Shown here piece by piece: positions 54,824 through 64,000 of a DNA stretch of 64,000 nucleotides. The stretch comes from Novosphingobium barchaimii LL02 (GTDB lineage: Bacteria > Pseudomonadota > Alphaproteobacteria > Sphingomonadales > Sphingomonadaceae): assembly GCF_001046635.1 (NCBI RefSeq), contig NZ_KQ130454.1:728501-792500 (forward strand), given 5' to 3'. A program made the translations under genes and the position numbers. Each line of letters starts with the position of its first letter. The first letter of the stretch is position 1. Under the pieces are notes generated by a model. That model searched no databases and was not told where the DNA came from. It saw only the letters and a program-made list of their open reading frames with translations.

Positions 54824-55516
54824 TTATCCCGCTTCGGCGACCAGCGCCTGATAGTCGACAATCGTGACATCCCGGCGCGAGGGCAGGTCGATCACGCCTT
54901 CGTTCTTGAGCCGGGAGAACTGGCGGCTGACGGTTTCGATCGTCAGGCCAAGCACGTCGGCGATCTGCTGTCGCGAGAACGGCAGGGTCAGCAGGCGCTC
55001 CCCAGGCTTGCAGGCGTCGGTCCGGCAGCCGAGCCGCTCAACCATCTCGACCAGAAAGCTGGTCATCTTTTCCGCCGCCGACTTGCGGCCCAGCAACAGC
55101 ATCCAGCGGCGGGTGCGGTCCAGTTCGCCCAGCGTGCGTTCGAGCAGCTTGTGCTCCAGCGCCGGGTGCGTTCGCGCGAAAGCGTCAAAATCACGGCGCG
55201 AGAACACGCAGACCTGCGAATCGACCAGCGCAGTGACGCCGTACTCGGTGGTGCCACCGAAGGGCCGGCCGATGAAGTCGGACGGATAGACCACGCCGAC
55301 GATCTGCTCGCGCCCGTCCTCGGTATTGGTGGAAAGTTTCAGCACACCGTCGATGACATTGGCGACGAGAACCGAATCCTCGCCCTCCCAGATGATCGAT
55401 TCGCCGGCCTTCAGCGTACGCGTGCGGCCAATGGCGTTCAGCGCCTCAAGTTCCTCGGCATCGAGCGCGGCACAAATCGCCCGGTTGCGAACGACACAAA
55501 GATCACAGTTGGCCAT
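54824..55516 (-). CDS. FNR-type Crp/Fnr oxygen-responsive regulator
   Basis: 230 aa activator/repressor. Cysteines at 4, 7, 15 (MANCDLCVVRNRAIC) plus C103 match the four ligands of an FNR-type [4Fe-4S] cluster, so it likely senses oxygen. The DNA-binding helix LTIETVSRQFSRL carries the E..SR contact residues of FNR, so it should bind TTGAT-N4-ATCAA sites. It lies beside regA/regB and the cyo operon, which are typical oxygen-controlled systems. Confidence 0.88.
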   Translation of the reverse strand: MANCDLCVVRNRAICAALDAEELEALNAIGRTRTLKAGESIIWEGEDSVLVANVIDGVLKLSTNTEDGREQIVGVVYPSDFIGRPFGGTTEYGVTALVDSQVCVFSRRDFDAFARTHPALEHKLLERTLGELDRTRRWMLLLGRKSAAEKMTSFLVEMVERLGCRTDACKPGERLLTLPFSRQQIADVLGLTIETVSRQFSRLKNEGVIDLPSRRDVTIVDYQALVAEAG

Positions 55517-55568
55517 AATCCGGCGAGTACCCCAATCGCGGCGAAGTTAGAACCTTTGCGAGCCCGCT

Positions 55569-56147
55569 TCAAAGCTGCCGCTTCTCCAGCTTGCGCGCCA
55601 GGGTGCGGCGGTGCAGACCCAAACGCCGCGCGGTTTCCGAAATGTTGAAGTCGCACTCGACCAGCGTCTGGTGGATGTATTCCCACTCCAGCGTCTTGAT
55701 CGAGCTTTTGCGTCCTTCCACCGGAATGCTGGCATTGCCGCGCAGATTGCCGAAAGCGGCCTCGATGTCGTCGGTGTTGGAGGGCTTGGCGAGGTAGTGC
55801 GCGGCGCCCAGCTTGATCGCCTCGACAGCAGTGGCGATGCTGGCATAGCCGGTGAGCACGACGATGCGGGTCTGCGGCGCATGGGCGTGGAGCGCCTCCA
55901 CCACCGCCAGCCCCGAACCGGCGCCAAGCTTGAGATCGACCACGGCAAATTCGAAATCCTCGGCCAGGAACAGCGTCCGGGCCTCGTCCGGGCTGGCGGC
56001 GGAGGCCACGCGGTAACCCCGGCGTTCGAACGAGCGGCGCAGGGTGCGCGCGAAAGTGGGGTCGTCCTCGACGATCAGCAGGCTGGCGCCGCCCCCGGAA
56101 GCTGTATCGAGAACTGCGGAGGCAGGCGGGGGCGGAACCTCGGTCAT
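55569..56147 (-). CDS. regA: RegA/PrrA/ActR-type response regulator
   Basis: 192 aa two-component regulator. The receiver domain (about 20-135) has the phosphorylated aspartate in FAVVDLKLG and the conserved lysine in AAHYLAKPSN. The C-terminal Fis-like helix-turn-helix NISETARRLGLHRRTLARKL is nearly identical in kind to RegA. It controls respiration genes in answer to the quinone redox state. ATGA overlap with regB upstream. Confidence 0.92.
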   Translation of the reverse strand: MTEVPPPPASAVLDTASGGGASLLIVEDDPTFARTLRRSFERRGYRVASAASPDEARTLFLAEDFEFAVVDLKLGAGSGLAVVEALHAHAPQTRIVVLTGYASIATAVEAIKLGAAHYLAKPSNTDDIEAAFGNLRGNASIPVEGRKSSIKTLEWEYIHQTLVECDFNISETARRLGLHRRTLARKLEKRQL

Positions 56148-57496
56148 GCCCCCTTGTCCGGCGCCAGCCCGGCGCTGTCCAGTGCCAGTGTGGCAAGCGG
56201 TATCGCCAATTGCACACTGGCACCGCCATCGCGCCGGTTCTCGACGAAGACCGAACCGCCCAGCTTGCGGATCACGTTGACCACCAGAAACAGGCCCAGC
56301 CCGCCCCCATCGCGTCCTTTGGTGGAGGAATAGGGCTGGCCGATCCGCCCCAGCATCTCAGGCGCAAAGCCCGGTCCGCGGTCGCTGACGGTCAGGACCA
56401 GGCTGGGGCTTTCCGCCTCATTCTCCAGCCAGGCCTCGATTACCACCAGTTCCGGCGATACTTCGACGGCATTATCGATCACGTTGCCGATGATCTGGCG
56501 CAGGCCGGGATCGGCGATGATCGGCACTTCCCCGGCGATCCTGTCGACGAGGCGCAGTTCACCTGCGAAGCGTGCGCGCCATTCCTCGGCGATATCCTCG
56601 ATGAAGGCGCGCACGCCGGTCACCGCCGGGTCGATCCCGCGCACTTCCCCCGCCGACATCAGGATGCCCGAGACGATGGTCTTGCAGCGCGCCAGTTCGC
56701 GCCGCACGTCCGCAAGGTCTGCGGCCATGTCGGGATCGCCCGCGATCGACGGCTCACGGCTCCAGTCGCCCAGGATCACCGAGATCGAGGATAGCGGCGT
56801 ACCCAGTTCATGGGCCGCGCCGGACGCCAGCAGGCCCATGCGGATGATGTGATCCTCCTCCGCCGCCTGCTGGCGCAGCGCCGCCAGGCTGGCGTCGCTC
56901 TCGCGCCGGGAATGGTCGAGCCGTACCACGAAGACGATCAGCAGCACCGCTGCCAGCACAAAGCAGAACAGGCTGCCGTAGATGTAGAGGTGAAAGTGAT
57001 CCGCGGCATACGCGTTGGGCAGGCGCAGCGGTACGTAGCTGAAGGTCAGCAGCGCCATGCACAGGCAGGCGTTGAGCGCCACCAGCCACGACCAGCGCGC
57101 CTCCAGAATGATCGCGCCGATCACGATCTGAAGCAGGAACAGAAAGGTGAACGGATTGGTCGCACCGCCCGAATGGTAGAGCTGCCAGCACAAGGCCACC
57201 ACGTCGATCATCAGCGCGCTGAACAGCTCCTGCTGCGAGAACGCGGTGCGGCGGCGCACCACGCTGGCGGCGACCAGGTTGATGACCATCAGCAGCAGCG
57301 GCGCGAGCAGCAGCGGCGCCAGCGGCAGCCGCACCTTTAGCGACTGCGAGACGATCACGATCGTCGCAAGCTGCCCCGCTACCGCGATCCAGCGCAACTG
57401 GGTCAGCAGGACGACGCTGGACCAACTGGGCGAGCTGGCCGCCATGCCCGGTGGCAAGCCGGGCGGGGCGAACAGCGCCGTCAGCCGGTCGATCAC
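56144..57496 (-). CDS. regB: RegB/PrrB-type redox sensor histidine kinase
   Basis: 450 aa membrane kinase. Six N-terminal spans contain the quinone-site motif GGATNPF. The phosphorylated histidine is in GAAHELGTPLSSIS, a cysteine matching the RegB redox switch is in RRELARCKTIVSGIL, and the ATPase domain has NVIDNAVEVS and DRGPGFAPE. GTG start at 57496 overlaps the surf1 stop (GTGA); the longer frame upstream lies inside surf1. Partner of regA. Confidence 0.92.
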   Translation of the reverse strand: MIDRLTALFAPPGLPPGMAASSPSWSSVVLLTQLRWIAVAGQLATIVIVSQSLKVRLPLAPLLLAPLLLMVINLVAASVVRRRTAFSQQELFSALMIDVVALCWQLYHSGGATNPFTFLFLLQIVIGAIILEARWSWLVALNACLCMALLTFSYVPLRLPNAYAADHFHLYIYGSLFCFVLAAVLLIVFVVRLDHSRRESDASLAALRQQAAEEDHIIRMGLLASGAAHELGTPLSSISVILGDWSREPSIAGDPDMAADLADVRRELARCKTIVSGILMSAGEVRGIDPAVTGVRAFIEDIAEEWRARFAGELRLVDRIAGEVPIIADPGLRQIIGNVIDNAVEVSPELVVIEAWLENEAESPSLVLTVSDRGPGFAPEMLGRIGQPYSSTKGRDGGGLGLFLVVNVIRKLGGSVFVENRRDGGASVQLAIPLATLALDSAGLAPDKGA

Positions 57497-58179
57497 GCGC
57501 GGCGCCAGATGTAGACCAGACCGAACGCCGAAAGCGCCGCGAGCGCGAACCACGTCAGCGCATACATGAGATGATTGTCGGGAAAATGAACCTGCGTCAG
57601 GCCCGGAACCGGCTTCAGCGCCGAGGCCGGATTCTGCGCGGCCTGCTCCACCTGCACGTCGACGAAGGCGGGCACCACGGCGCCCAGCCTGCGCGCCGCC
57701 GCCAGCCCCGCGACGTCGCGCGAATACCAGCGGTCATCCTGCGGACGATTGGCCTGCAGCAGGCTGCCCCCCGGTTCGGTGAAGCGCAGCAGGCCGCTCA
57801 CCGCCACGCGCGTTTCGGGAGCCGTGGCCGCGGCGACAGCGGGTGAGGTTCCCTCGGGCACGAAGCCGCGATTGATCCATACCTGCCGGCCATCGTCCAT
57901 CCGCAGCGGCGTCATCGTCCAGTACCCGGTCCCAAGGTCCGTGGCGGCCCGCACCAGCGCGGTCGCACTGCCCTGATAGACGCCGGAGAGCTTTACGCGA
58001 AGATATTCCAGATCGCGGGTGCGCGGATCGGACACGCTGGCATTCGCCAGGGCGGCATCGGCCGGAAGCGCCACCGGAGCGGCGTGGATGCGCGCATCGA
58101 CGCGGGCGATCAGCGCATGCTTCCAGTGCAGGCGCTGCACCTGCCACACGCCCAGGGCGGCGAAAACGACAAGGGCCAT
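57493..58179 (-). CDS. SURF1-family oxidase assembly protein
   Basis: 228 aa membrane protein needed for haem/copper assembly of terminal oxidases. An N-terminal span (ALVVFAALGVWQVQRLHWK) and a C-terminal span (YALTWFALAALSAFGLVYIW) frame a periplasmic domain with YLRVKLSGVY and the conserved RGFVP segment. From ATG 58179 the first span is short. Upstream in frame, family-like residues (RRPYGLAAFLLM) continue to a CTG at 58248 that would give a CTGA overlap with cyoD, so the true start may be that CTG. Confidence 0.87.
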   Translation of the reverse strand: MALVVFAALGVWQVQRLHWKHALIARVDARIHAAPVALPADAALANASVSDPRTRDLEYLRVKLSGVYQGSATALVRAATDLGTGYWTMTPLRMDDGRQVWINRGFVPEGTSPAVAAATAPETRVAVSGLLRFTEPGGSLLQANRPQDDRWYSRDVAGLAAARRLGAVVPAFVDVQVEQAAQNPASALKPVPGLTQVHFPDNHLMYALTWFALAALSAFGLVYIWRRA

Positions 58180-58244
58180 CAGCAGAAACGCGGCAAGCCC
58201 ATAGGGCCGCCGCGTTCCGCTTGACCGCTGTGAGGCGGGGTGGG

Positions 58245-58637
58245 TCAGGGGACCTGCCTCATGTCCATGTCATGGCTCATCGGCATCATGTTATGGTTGA
58301 GGTGGTACATGACCCAGAGCGAGCCGGAGAGCGCGATCACGACGATGACGATCGTGAAGATCAGCGCCATCACCGTCCAGCCGTTCTCGGACTTGGTGTT
58401 CATGTGCAGGAAGTAGATCATGTGGACCACGATCTGCACGATCGCAAAAGCCATGATGACCAGCGCGGTGGTCTGCTTGTCGGGGATCGCACCCGTCATC
58501 ACCAGCCAGAACGGGATCGCGGTGAGTACGACCGAGAGCAGGAAGCCCACGACGTATTCGCGCATCGAGCCATGGCTGCCGCCGTGGTCGTCATGACCAT
58601 GGGCGTCCGGGTTGGGGTGAGCGTGCTGCGTGCCCAT
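58245..58637 (-). CDS. cyoD: Cytochrome bo3 quinol oxidase subunit IV
   Basis: 130 aa subunit of the bo3 oxidase. His-rich N-terminus ([20 protein letters not shown]) followed by three spans (YVVGFLLSVVLTAIPFWLVM, ALVIMAFAIVQIVVHMIYFL, TVMALIFTIVIVVIALSGSL). It helps assemble the CuB site. The ATG overlaps the stop of cyoC (TGATG). Start at 58637; the longer frame runs into cyoC and is not real. Confidence 0.93.
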   Translation of the reverse strand: MGTQHAHPNPDAHGHDDHGGSHGSMREYVVGFLLSVVLTAIPFWLVMTGAIPDKQTTALVIMAFAIVQIVVHMIYFLHMNTKSENGWTVMALIFTIVIVVIALSGSLWVMYHLNHNMMPMSHDMDMRQVP

Positions 58638-59281
58638 CAGAGCATTCCCATCAGATAGACGAAGGTGAAGACGCCGATCCAGACGACGTCGAGGAAGTGC
58701 CAGAACAGCGAAAGGCACATCAGGCGGCGCTTGTTGGCCGGGATGAGACCCTTGGTGCCGACCTGGACGACCAGCGTGAACAGCCACACCAGACCGAAGG
58801 TGACGTGAAGGCCGTGGGTGCCCACCAGCGAGAAGAACGCGGTGAGGAAGCCCGAGCGCATCGGCGTCGCGCCCTCATGGATGAGGTGGTAAAACTCGTA
58901 CATCTCGATCGAGAGGAACGCGATGCCGAACACGGCGGTGACCAGCAGCCACAGCTGCACGGCGCCCTTGCCGCCCTTTTCCATCGCCAGCATGGCGAAG
59001 CCATAGGTGATCGACGAGAACAGCAGCATCGCGGTGTTGAGCGCGACGAGCGGCAGCTCGAACAGATCCTTCGGACCCGGCCCGGCGGCGAAGCTGCCGC
59101 CAAGCACGCCGTATGCGGCGAACAGCATCGCGAAGATGAGGCAATCGCTCATCAGGTAGATCCAGAAGCCGAGCATGGTGCTGCCGCCTTCGGGGTGGTC
59201 GTGCTCGTTCAGGTCGTAGAACGTAGCCTGAAGCTGCGGCTGCGACAGGTCGTGAACGGAGTTGATCGTGGTAGCGGTCAT
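58637..59281 (-). CDS. cyoC: Cytochrome bo3 quinol oxidase subunit III
   Basis: 214 aa, five-span subunit of the bo3 oxidase. Family marks are [40 protein letters not shown] and [20 protein letters not shown]. It lies 4 bases after cyoB and overlaps cyoD by one base. Confidence 0.95.
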   Translation of the reverse strand: MTATTINSVHDLSQPQLQATFYDLNEHDHPEGGSTMLGFWIYLMSDCLIFAMLFAAYGVLGGSFAAGPGPKDLFELPLVALNTAMLLFSSITYGFAMLAMEKGGKGAVQLWLLVTAVFGIAFLSIEMYEFYHLIHEGATPMRSGFLTAFFSLVGTHGLHVTFGLVWLFTLVVQVGTKGLIPANKRRLMCLSLFWHFLDVVWIGVFTFVYLMGML

Positions 59282-59285
59282 GGCG

Positions 59286-61298
59286 TCAGGCTCCCGCAGC
59301 GGCGAGCTGGCGGGTGCGTGCCGCCTCGGTCGCTTCGACCGTCTCGACGGGGATGTGGTAGTCCCGCTTGTAGTTGAAGGTATGGAAGATCGCGTAGCCG
59401 ATGATGCCGACGAACGACGCCGCCGCCAGCCACCAGATGTACCAGATCATCGCAAAGCCAAGCGCCGTGGACAGGCCGGCCAGGATCAGGCCGGTGCCGG
59501 TGCTCTTGGGCATGTGGATCGGACGGAAGCCGGTGACCGGACGCTCCACGCCGCAGCGCTTCATGTCGTCCCATGCGTCGATGTCGTGAACGATCGGCGT
59601 GAAGGCGAAGTTGTACTCCGGCGGAGGCGAGGAGGTCGCCCATTCCAGGGTACGGCCCTGCCACGGATCGCCGCTCTCGTCCTTCAGTTCCTCGCGCTTC
59701 CAGATCGATACCGCGAACTGGACCAGCATGGCGCCGATGCCGCCCGCGATCATCACGGCGCCGAAGGCGGCGATGACGAAGTAGATCTGGATGCTCGGAT
59801 CGTCGAACACCCGCATGCGGCGCGTCACGCCCATGAAGCCCAGGATGTAGAGCGGCGTGAAGGCCACCCAGAAGCCGGGAACCCACAGCCAGAAGCTGAC
59901 CTTGCCCCAGAACTGGTTGAGCTTGAAGCCGAAGGCCTTGGGCCACCAGTAGTTGATCGCCGCGAAGATGCCGAACAGCACGCCGCCGATGATGACGTTG
60001 TGGAAGTGGGCGATCAGGAACAGCGAGTTGTGCAGCACGAAGTCGGCGGGCGGGATGGCCAGCATCACGCCGGTCATGCCGCCGATGGTGAAGGTCAGCA
60101 TGAAGGCCACCGTCCACATCATCGGCAGTTCATAGCGGATGCGCGCGCGGTACATCGTGAAAAGCCAGTTGAACAGCTTCGCGCCCGTCGGGATCGAGAT
60201 CACCATGGTGGTGATGCCGAAGAACGAGTTGACGCTCGCTCCCGAACCCATCGTGAAGAAGTGGTGCAGCCAGACGAGGTACGACAGGATGGTGATGACC
60301 AGCGTGGCGTAGACCATCGACGAGTAGCCGAACAGGCGCTTGCCGCAGAAGGTCGCGGTCACTTCCGAGAACACGCCGAACAGCGGCAGGATCAGAATGT
60401 AGACCTCTGGGTGACCCCAGATCCAGATCAGGTTGACGTACATCATCGGCGAGCCGCCGAAGTCGTTCGAGAAGAAGTTGAAGCCCAGGTAACGGTCGAC
60501 CGAAAGCATCGTCATCACCGCCGTCAGGACCGGGAAGGCCGCGACGATCAGGATGTTGGTGCAAAGCGAGGTCCAGGTGAAGATCGGCATGCGCATCATG
60601 GTCATGCCCGGTGCGCGCATCTTGACGATGGTGCAGATCAGGTTGACGCCCGAAAGCAGCGTACCGACACCCGCTATCTGCAAGGCCCAGATGTAGTAGT
60701 CGACTCCGACCCACGGGCTGTACGCCAGGTTGGACAGCGGCGGATAGGCCAGCCATCCGGTCTGCGCGAACTCACCGATGAACAGGCTCATCATGACCAG
60801 CACCGCGCCGGCGGTGGTCATCCAGAAGCTGAAGTTGTTCAGGAACGGGAAGCTGACGTCGCGCGCGCCGATCTGCAGCGGCACGATGTAGTTCATCAGG
60901 CCGGTCACGAACGGCATCGCCACGAAGAAGATCATGATCACGCCGTGGGCGGTGAAAATCTGGTCGTAGTGATGGGCGTTGAGATAGCCCTCGTTGCCGT
61001 TGAAGGCGATCGACTGCTGGATGCGCATCATGATCGCGTCGGCAAAACCGCGCAGGAACATGATCAGGCCCAGCACCATGTACATGATGCCGATCTTCTT
61101 GTGGTCCACGCTGGTGAACCACTCCTTCCAGAGATACCCCCACAGCTTGAAATAGGTCAGCGCGGCCACGAGGGCCACGCCGCCCAGCGCCACGACCACG
61201 AAGGTCGCCAGCACGATCGGCTCCTGGGGGAGGGCATCCAGCCACAGGCGGCCCAGCAAGGGGCTCCAGTGCGAATGATCTACGGCTTCGATTGCCAT
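59286..61298 (-). CDS. cyoB: Cytochrome bo3 quinol oxidase subunit I
   Basis: 670 aa catalytic subunit that reduces oxygen to water and pumps protons. Ligand motifs are [13 protein letters not shown] (CuB His and the cross-linked Tyr region), [10 protein letters not shown] (CuB HH) and [12 protein letters not shown] (haem histidines). High sequence similarity in layout to E. coli CyoB with about 15 spans. Second gene of the operon, 7 bases after cyoA. Confidence 0.97.
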   Translation of the reverse strand: MAIEAVDHSHWSPLLGRLWLDALPQEPIVLATFVVVALGGVALVAALTYFKLWGYLWKEWFTSVDHKKIGIMYMVLGLIMFLRGFADAIMMRIQQSIAFNGNEGYLNAHHYDQIFTAHGVIMIFFVAMPFVTGLMNYIVPLQIGARDVSFPFLNNFSFWMTTAGAVLVMMSLFIGEFAQTGWLAYPPLSNLAYSPWVGVDYYIWALQIAGVGTLLSGVNLICTIVKMRAPGMTMMRMPIFTWTSLCTNILIVAAFPVLTAVMTMLSVDRYLGFNFFSNDFGGSPMMYVNLIWIWGHPEVYILILPLFGVFSEVTATFCGKRLFGYSSMVYATLVITILSYLVWLHHFFTMGSGASVNSFFGITTMVISIPTGAKLFNWLFTMYRARIRYELPMMWTVAFMLTFTIGGMTGVMLAIPPADFVLHNSLFLIAHFHNVIIGGVLFGIFAAINYWWPKAFGFKLNQFWGKVSFWLWVPGFWVAFTPLYILGFMGVTRRMRVFDDPSIQIYFVIAAFGAVMIAGGIGAMLVQFAVSIWKREELKDESGDPWQGRTLEWATSSPPPEYNFAFTPIVHDIDAWDDMKRCGVERPVTGFRPIHMPKSTGTGLILAGLSTALGFAMIWYIWWLAAASFVGIIGYAIFHTFNYKRDYHIPVETVEATEAARTRQLAAAGA

Positions 61299-61305
61299 GA
61301 TACTG

Positions 61306-62652
61306 TCAGTTCCGGGAAATCAGGGAAACATGAGCGGGCCTGGAAACAGAATCGGGCGCACGCGCCTCTTCCTGACCCAGTCCGATCGATTGCGGCGCGG
61401 CAAGGCCTGCGCCGTTCAGCGAGCGCATGTCGGTCGGCGCCTTGATGGTGCCGTCCGGCGCGGAGCCGGGGATCTGGCGGCACAGCGCCCGCACCCATGC
61501 CAGTTCCTTGCGGACGGCGGCATCGGGAGTGGCGGTGGCGTCGGTCCCGGCCTGGCGGCCGTTCTTGTCGTATTCCAGCATCGAGACGTTGCGGATACCG
61601 GCCTTGCCCAGGCCGCCGCGCGCGTCGATCGCCATCATCTCGCTCGAGCACATCTTGCCCGGCTCGACGCACATGTCGACGATCGCACCGTAAAGCTCGG
61701 GGTCGACACTGGCGAAGCGGATCACGGGGACCTTCTCGCTCGGCTTTTCCAGTTGCAGGTAGGCCGCGCGGTCGAGGTTGCCGCCCAGCGGCATCGCCGC
61801 AGGTGCCTCGGGAAGCGGAGCATCCGCGGTCTGGCCAGTGTTGGCCTGCTTGCCGCTGGCCTTCACGTCGCCGACCCACTTGGCGAAACCGGCATCGTCG
61901 ACCGAATGCGCCGCGAAGTGCATGCTGGAGAAGCCTGCGCCCGAGTAGTTGGCGGAAAAGCCCTTGAACACGCCGGTCTTGTTCATCACCGCGTGCAGGC
62001 GCGTTTCCATGCCCGGCATCGCGTAGATCTGGCCGGCCATGGCGGGAACGTAGAACGAATTCATCACGCTGGACGAGGTGATCTTGAACTGCAGCGGACG
62101 GCCCGTGGGCACCACCAGCTCGTTGACCGTGGCGATACCCTGCTCGGGATAGATGAACAGCCACTTCCAGTCGAGCGCGACCACTTCGACCTCAAGCGGC
62201 TTCGCATCTGCAGCAATGGCGGTCTCGTGATCGATCCGTCCGATGGTGCGGTACGGGTCGAGCAAGTGAGTGCTGGTCCAGGTCACCGCGCCAAGGCAGA
62301 TGATGATCAGCAGCGGCGCCGTCCAGATCAGCAGCTCCAGCTGGGTCGAGTGATCCCAGTCCGGCTCGTACTTGGCATCCTTGTTGGACGCGCGGTACTT
62401 CCAGGCGAAGATCACCACTGCGGCCATGACCGGAATCACGATAAGCAGCATGAGCAGCACGGAGACGATCACGAGATCGCCCTGCTGCCGCGCCACGTCG
62501 CCTGCCGGGTCGAGGACGACCGTGTTGCAGCCGGACAAGGCAGCGGTCAGCATCCCGGCCAGCCCGAGGGCGGCGAAGGATCGCTGGTTGAGGAAACGAC
62601 TCGGGCCGAATGGACGGCCGGGCGGGTTCAGACGTGACTCGGGCGGATGCAT
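61306..62652 (-). CDS. cyoA: Cytochrome bo3 quinol oxidase subunit II
   Basis: 448 aa, longer than E. coli CyoA (315 aa). Lipobox in [10 protein letters not shown], two spans ([40 protein letters not shown]) and a periplasmic cupredoxin domain. The quinol-oxidase signature [15 protein letters not shown] replaces the CuA ligands, so it is a quinol rather than a cytochrome c oxidase. The extra C-terminal part (about residues 320-448) contains [17 protein letters not shown] 62652; first gene of cyoABCD-surf1-regBA. Confidence 0.93.
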   Translation of the reverse strand: MHPPESRLNPPGRPFGPSRFLNQRSFAALGLAGMLTAALSGCNTVVLDPAGDVARQQGDLVIVSVLLMLLIVIPVMAAVVIFAWKYRASNKDAKYEPDWDHSTQLELLIWTAPLLIIICLGAVTWTSTHLLDPYRTIGRIDHETAIAADAKPLEVEVVALDWKWLFIYPEQGIATVNELVVPTGRPLQFKITSSSVMNSFYVPAMAGQIYAMPGMETRLHAVMNKTGVFKGFSANYSGAGFSSMHFAAHSVDDAGFAKWVGDVKASGKQANTGQTADAPLPEAPAAMPLGGNLDRAAYLQLEKPSEKVPVIRFASVDPELYGAIVDMCVEPGKMCSSEMMAIDARGGLGKAGIRNVSMLEYDKNGRQAGTDATATPDAAVRKELAWVRALCRQIPGSAPDGTIKAPTDMRSLNGAGLAAPQSIGLGQEEARAPDSVSRPAHVSLISRN

Positions 62653-62690
62653 GGCGCTGCGCCTAGGCTCGTGCTGCGGATGCGAACATA

Positions 62691-62703
62691 GGACATTTTG
62701 TCC
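62691..62703. promoter_or_regulatory. Palindrome GGACA-ttt-TGTCC in the cyoA / MFS divergent gap
   Basis: A perfect 5-base-arm inverted repeat 39 bases upstream of cyoA, inside the 194-base divergent region (62653-62846) that must hold both promoters. A second small repeat GTAT-acctg-ATAC (62810-62822) lies nearer the MFS gene. Binding proteins unknown; neither matches an FNR box. Confidence 0.35.
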
Positions 62704-62846
62704 AATCCCCTTATGGCCCTGCAATGACGATAGGGCGGCTCATGTGAAGCCGGTCGCCTTTCGCGCCCGGCCGATTCGCGCAGCGTGTGGAATTCTTCCG
62801 CGCGCCCGTGTATACCTGATACCAGACAAAGGCCGCGAAACGCCAG

Positions 62847-64000
62847 ATGAGCAGCACAACCACCCCGACCCGCGAGGAACTCGGCCTGCCGACGTTCAAG
62901 CCGCAGCACACGATTTCTCCCGGAGAGATCGCGATCGGCGTGATCATCGGGCGCACCTCGGAGTTCTTCGACTTCTTCGTATACGCCATCGCCTCTGTGC
63001 TGGTGTTCCCGAAGCTGTTCTTCCCTTTCGTCGATCCGCTCACCGGCACGCTCTATTCCTTCGCGGTGTTCGCGCTGGCATTCATCGCGCGCCCGCTGGG
63101 CAGCCTCGTGTTCATGGCGATCGACCGCGCTTACGGGCGCGGCGTCAAGCTGACGATCGCGCTGTTCGGCCTCGGCGGCTCGACCGCTGCCATCGCCTTC
63201 CTGCCTTCCTATGAAACGGCAGGGATGACGTCGGTCTGGCTGCTGGCGCTGCTGCGCCTGGGCCAGGGCTTCATGCTCGGCGGCACCTGGGACGGCCTGG
63301 CCTCGCTTCTGGCGCTCAACGCGCCTGAGGGACGCCGCGGGTGGTACGCGATGATCCCGCAGCTTGGCGCGCCGTTCGGCCTGATCGTCGCCAGCCTGCT
63401 GTTCGCCTTCATGATCACCACTCTGCCTGCTGCCGACTTCCTCGACTGGGGTTGGCGCTATCCGTTCTTCGTGGCCTTCGCGATCAACGTCGTGGCGCTC
63501 TTCGCCCGCCTGCGCATCGTGGTGACCGAAGAATTCCAGAGCCTGTTCGAAAGCCGCGATCTCCAGCCCGTCAGCGTCGTCGGCACCGTGACTCACGAAT
63601 GGCGCACGATCGTGATCGGTGCTTTCGCCCCGCTTGCCAGCTTCGCGCTGTTCCACATGGTCACCGTGTTCCCGCTTTCGTGGGTCTTCCTCTTCACCCG
63701 CGAAGCGCCCACCGGCTTCCTGCTGATCGAGGCTCTCGCCGCTGCCTTCGGCGTCGTCGCCATGGTCGCCTCGGGCCGCCTGGCTGACCGTTATGGCCGC
63801 CGCACCCTGCTCGGTGTCTGCGCCGTGGGCATCGCGGTGTTCAGCGGCTTTGCCCCCCAGCTGCTCGACGGCGGCACGGCGGGTGAGATCGTGTTCATGA
63901 TCTCGGGCTTCATCCTGCTGGGTCTCGCCTTCGGCCAGTCCTCAGGCGTCGTCTCCTCGGCCTTCGCGACCGAGCACCGCTACACCGGTTCGGCGCTCAC
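62847..64000 (+). CDS. MHS-family MFS transporter (cut by right edge)
   Basis: Metabolite:H+ symporter of the major facilitator superfamily; 384 codons in the window with the frame still open. IGRTSEFFDFFVYAIASVLV is the MHS first-span motif, ARPLGSLVFMAIDRAYGRG follows, and GRLADRYGRRTLLG is the second-half loop motif. It takes up organic acids or similar metabolites; the substrate cannot be told. Divergent from the cyo operon. Confidence 0.88.
   Translation, partial: MSSTTTPTREELGLPTFKPQHTISPGEIAIGVIIGRTSEFFDFFVYAIASVLVFPKLFFPFVDPLTGTLYSFAVFALAFIARPLGSLVFMAIDRAYGRGVKLTIALFGLGGSTAAIAFLPSYETAGMTSVWLLALLRLGQGFMLGGTWDGLASLLALNAPEGRRGWYAMIPQLGAPFGLIVASLLFAFMITTLPAADFLDWGWRYPFFVAFAINVVALFARLRIVVTEEFQSLFESRDLQPVSVVGTVTHEWRTIVIGAFAPLASFALFHMVTVFPLSWVFLFTREAPTGFLLIEALAAAFGVVAMVASGRLADRYGRRTLLGVCAVGIAVFSGFAPQLLDGGTAGEIVFMISGFILLGLAFGQSSGVVSSAFATEHRYTGSAL

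Noticed and set aside
59262-61445. 727-codon open frame on the plus strand
   Set aside because: Antisense to cyoB; His/Asp/Arg-rich low-complexity translation typical of shadow frames.
54824-62846. FNR boxes (TTGAT-N4-ATCAA) near fnr, regA and cyoA
   Set aside because: None found by eye in the gaps; only unrelated short palindromes.
1-64000. CRISPR arrays, prophage, integrases, insertion sequences, toxin-antitoxin or classical defence systems
   Set aside because: No regularly spaced repeats, transposase or recombinase motifs, or known defence domains seen on either strand.

Overview
The window is ordinary high-GC chromosomal DNA from an alphaproteobacterium, most likely a sphingomonad close to Novosphingobium. 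The reasons are the gene set (bo3-type quinol oxidase next to RegB/RegA and an FNR-like regulator, Zur-like regulator, paired periplasmic amidohydrolases, DUF455 protein, heparinase gene between rpe and purH), the GC-rich codon use, and a palindromic repeat with the core cctgaacttgtttcagg. This assignment comes from gene content only. I see no phage, transposase, CRISPR array or rRNA.

Layout. 0-2.4 kb: petA-petB-petC (cytochrome bc1), leftward and cut by the left edge. 2.4-9 kb: pgeF/pepN, an SDR protein, a DMT exporter, threonine aldolase and a GNAT protein. 9-15.8 kb: a lipid or envelope locus with a MOP flippase, a phosphocholine/inositol-phosphate-type cytidylyltransferase, a HIT protein, a CDP-alcohol phosphotransferase with an extra N-terminal domain, a DAG/ceramide-type lipid kinase, a protein with a Tam41-like nucleotidyltransferase motif and a MobA-like nucleotidyltransferase. 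15.8-24.6 kb: DUF2141 protein, rpe, heparinase-like gene, purH, small membrane proteins, zur, dxs. 24.6-29 kb: two coupled amidohydrolases, one without metal ligands, and a POT peptide transporter. 29-39 kb: ihfB, tRNA-Leu(UAA), PilZ protein, msrB, an ABC exporter, queG, a ferredoxin-reductase-like flavoprotein, an LLM oxidoreductase, a TPR protein and a hydrolase. 39-46 kb: a GT-C glycosyltransferase, an XRE/membrane-protein pair, thrS with a threonine-rich leader peptide, a spermidine-synthase-like gene and a bestrophin. 46-54 kb: agmatine deiminase, M28 peptidase, glnE-bcp-DUF455, M23 peptidase. 54-64 kb: gtrA, fnr-like, regA, regB, surf1, cyoDCBA (all leftward), then a divergent MHS-type MFS transporter cut by the right edge.

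How it works together. Two respiratory modules frame the window: bc1 on the left, and on the right the bo3 quinol oxidase with its assembly factor and the redox regulators likely to control it. Many genes are translationally coupled by 4-base ATGA or GTGA overlaps. The two most interesting items are (a) the 9-15.8 kb locus, which contains the activities expected of a pathway that builds and flips a phospho-headgroup lipid, and (b) a 24-codon leader with six consecutive Thr codons upstream of thrS, followed by a chain of mutually exclusive hairpins, which looks like a ribosome-mediated attenuator.
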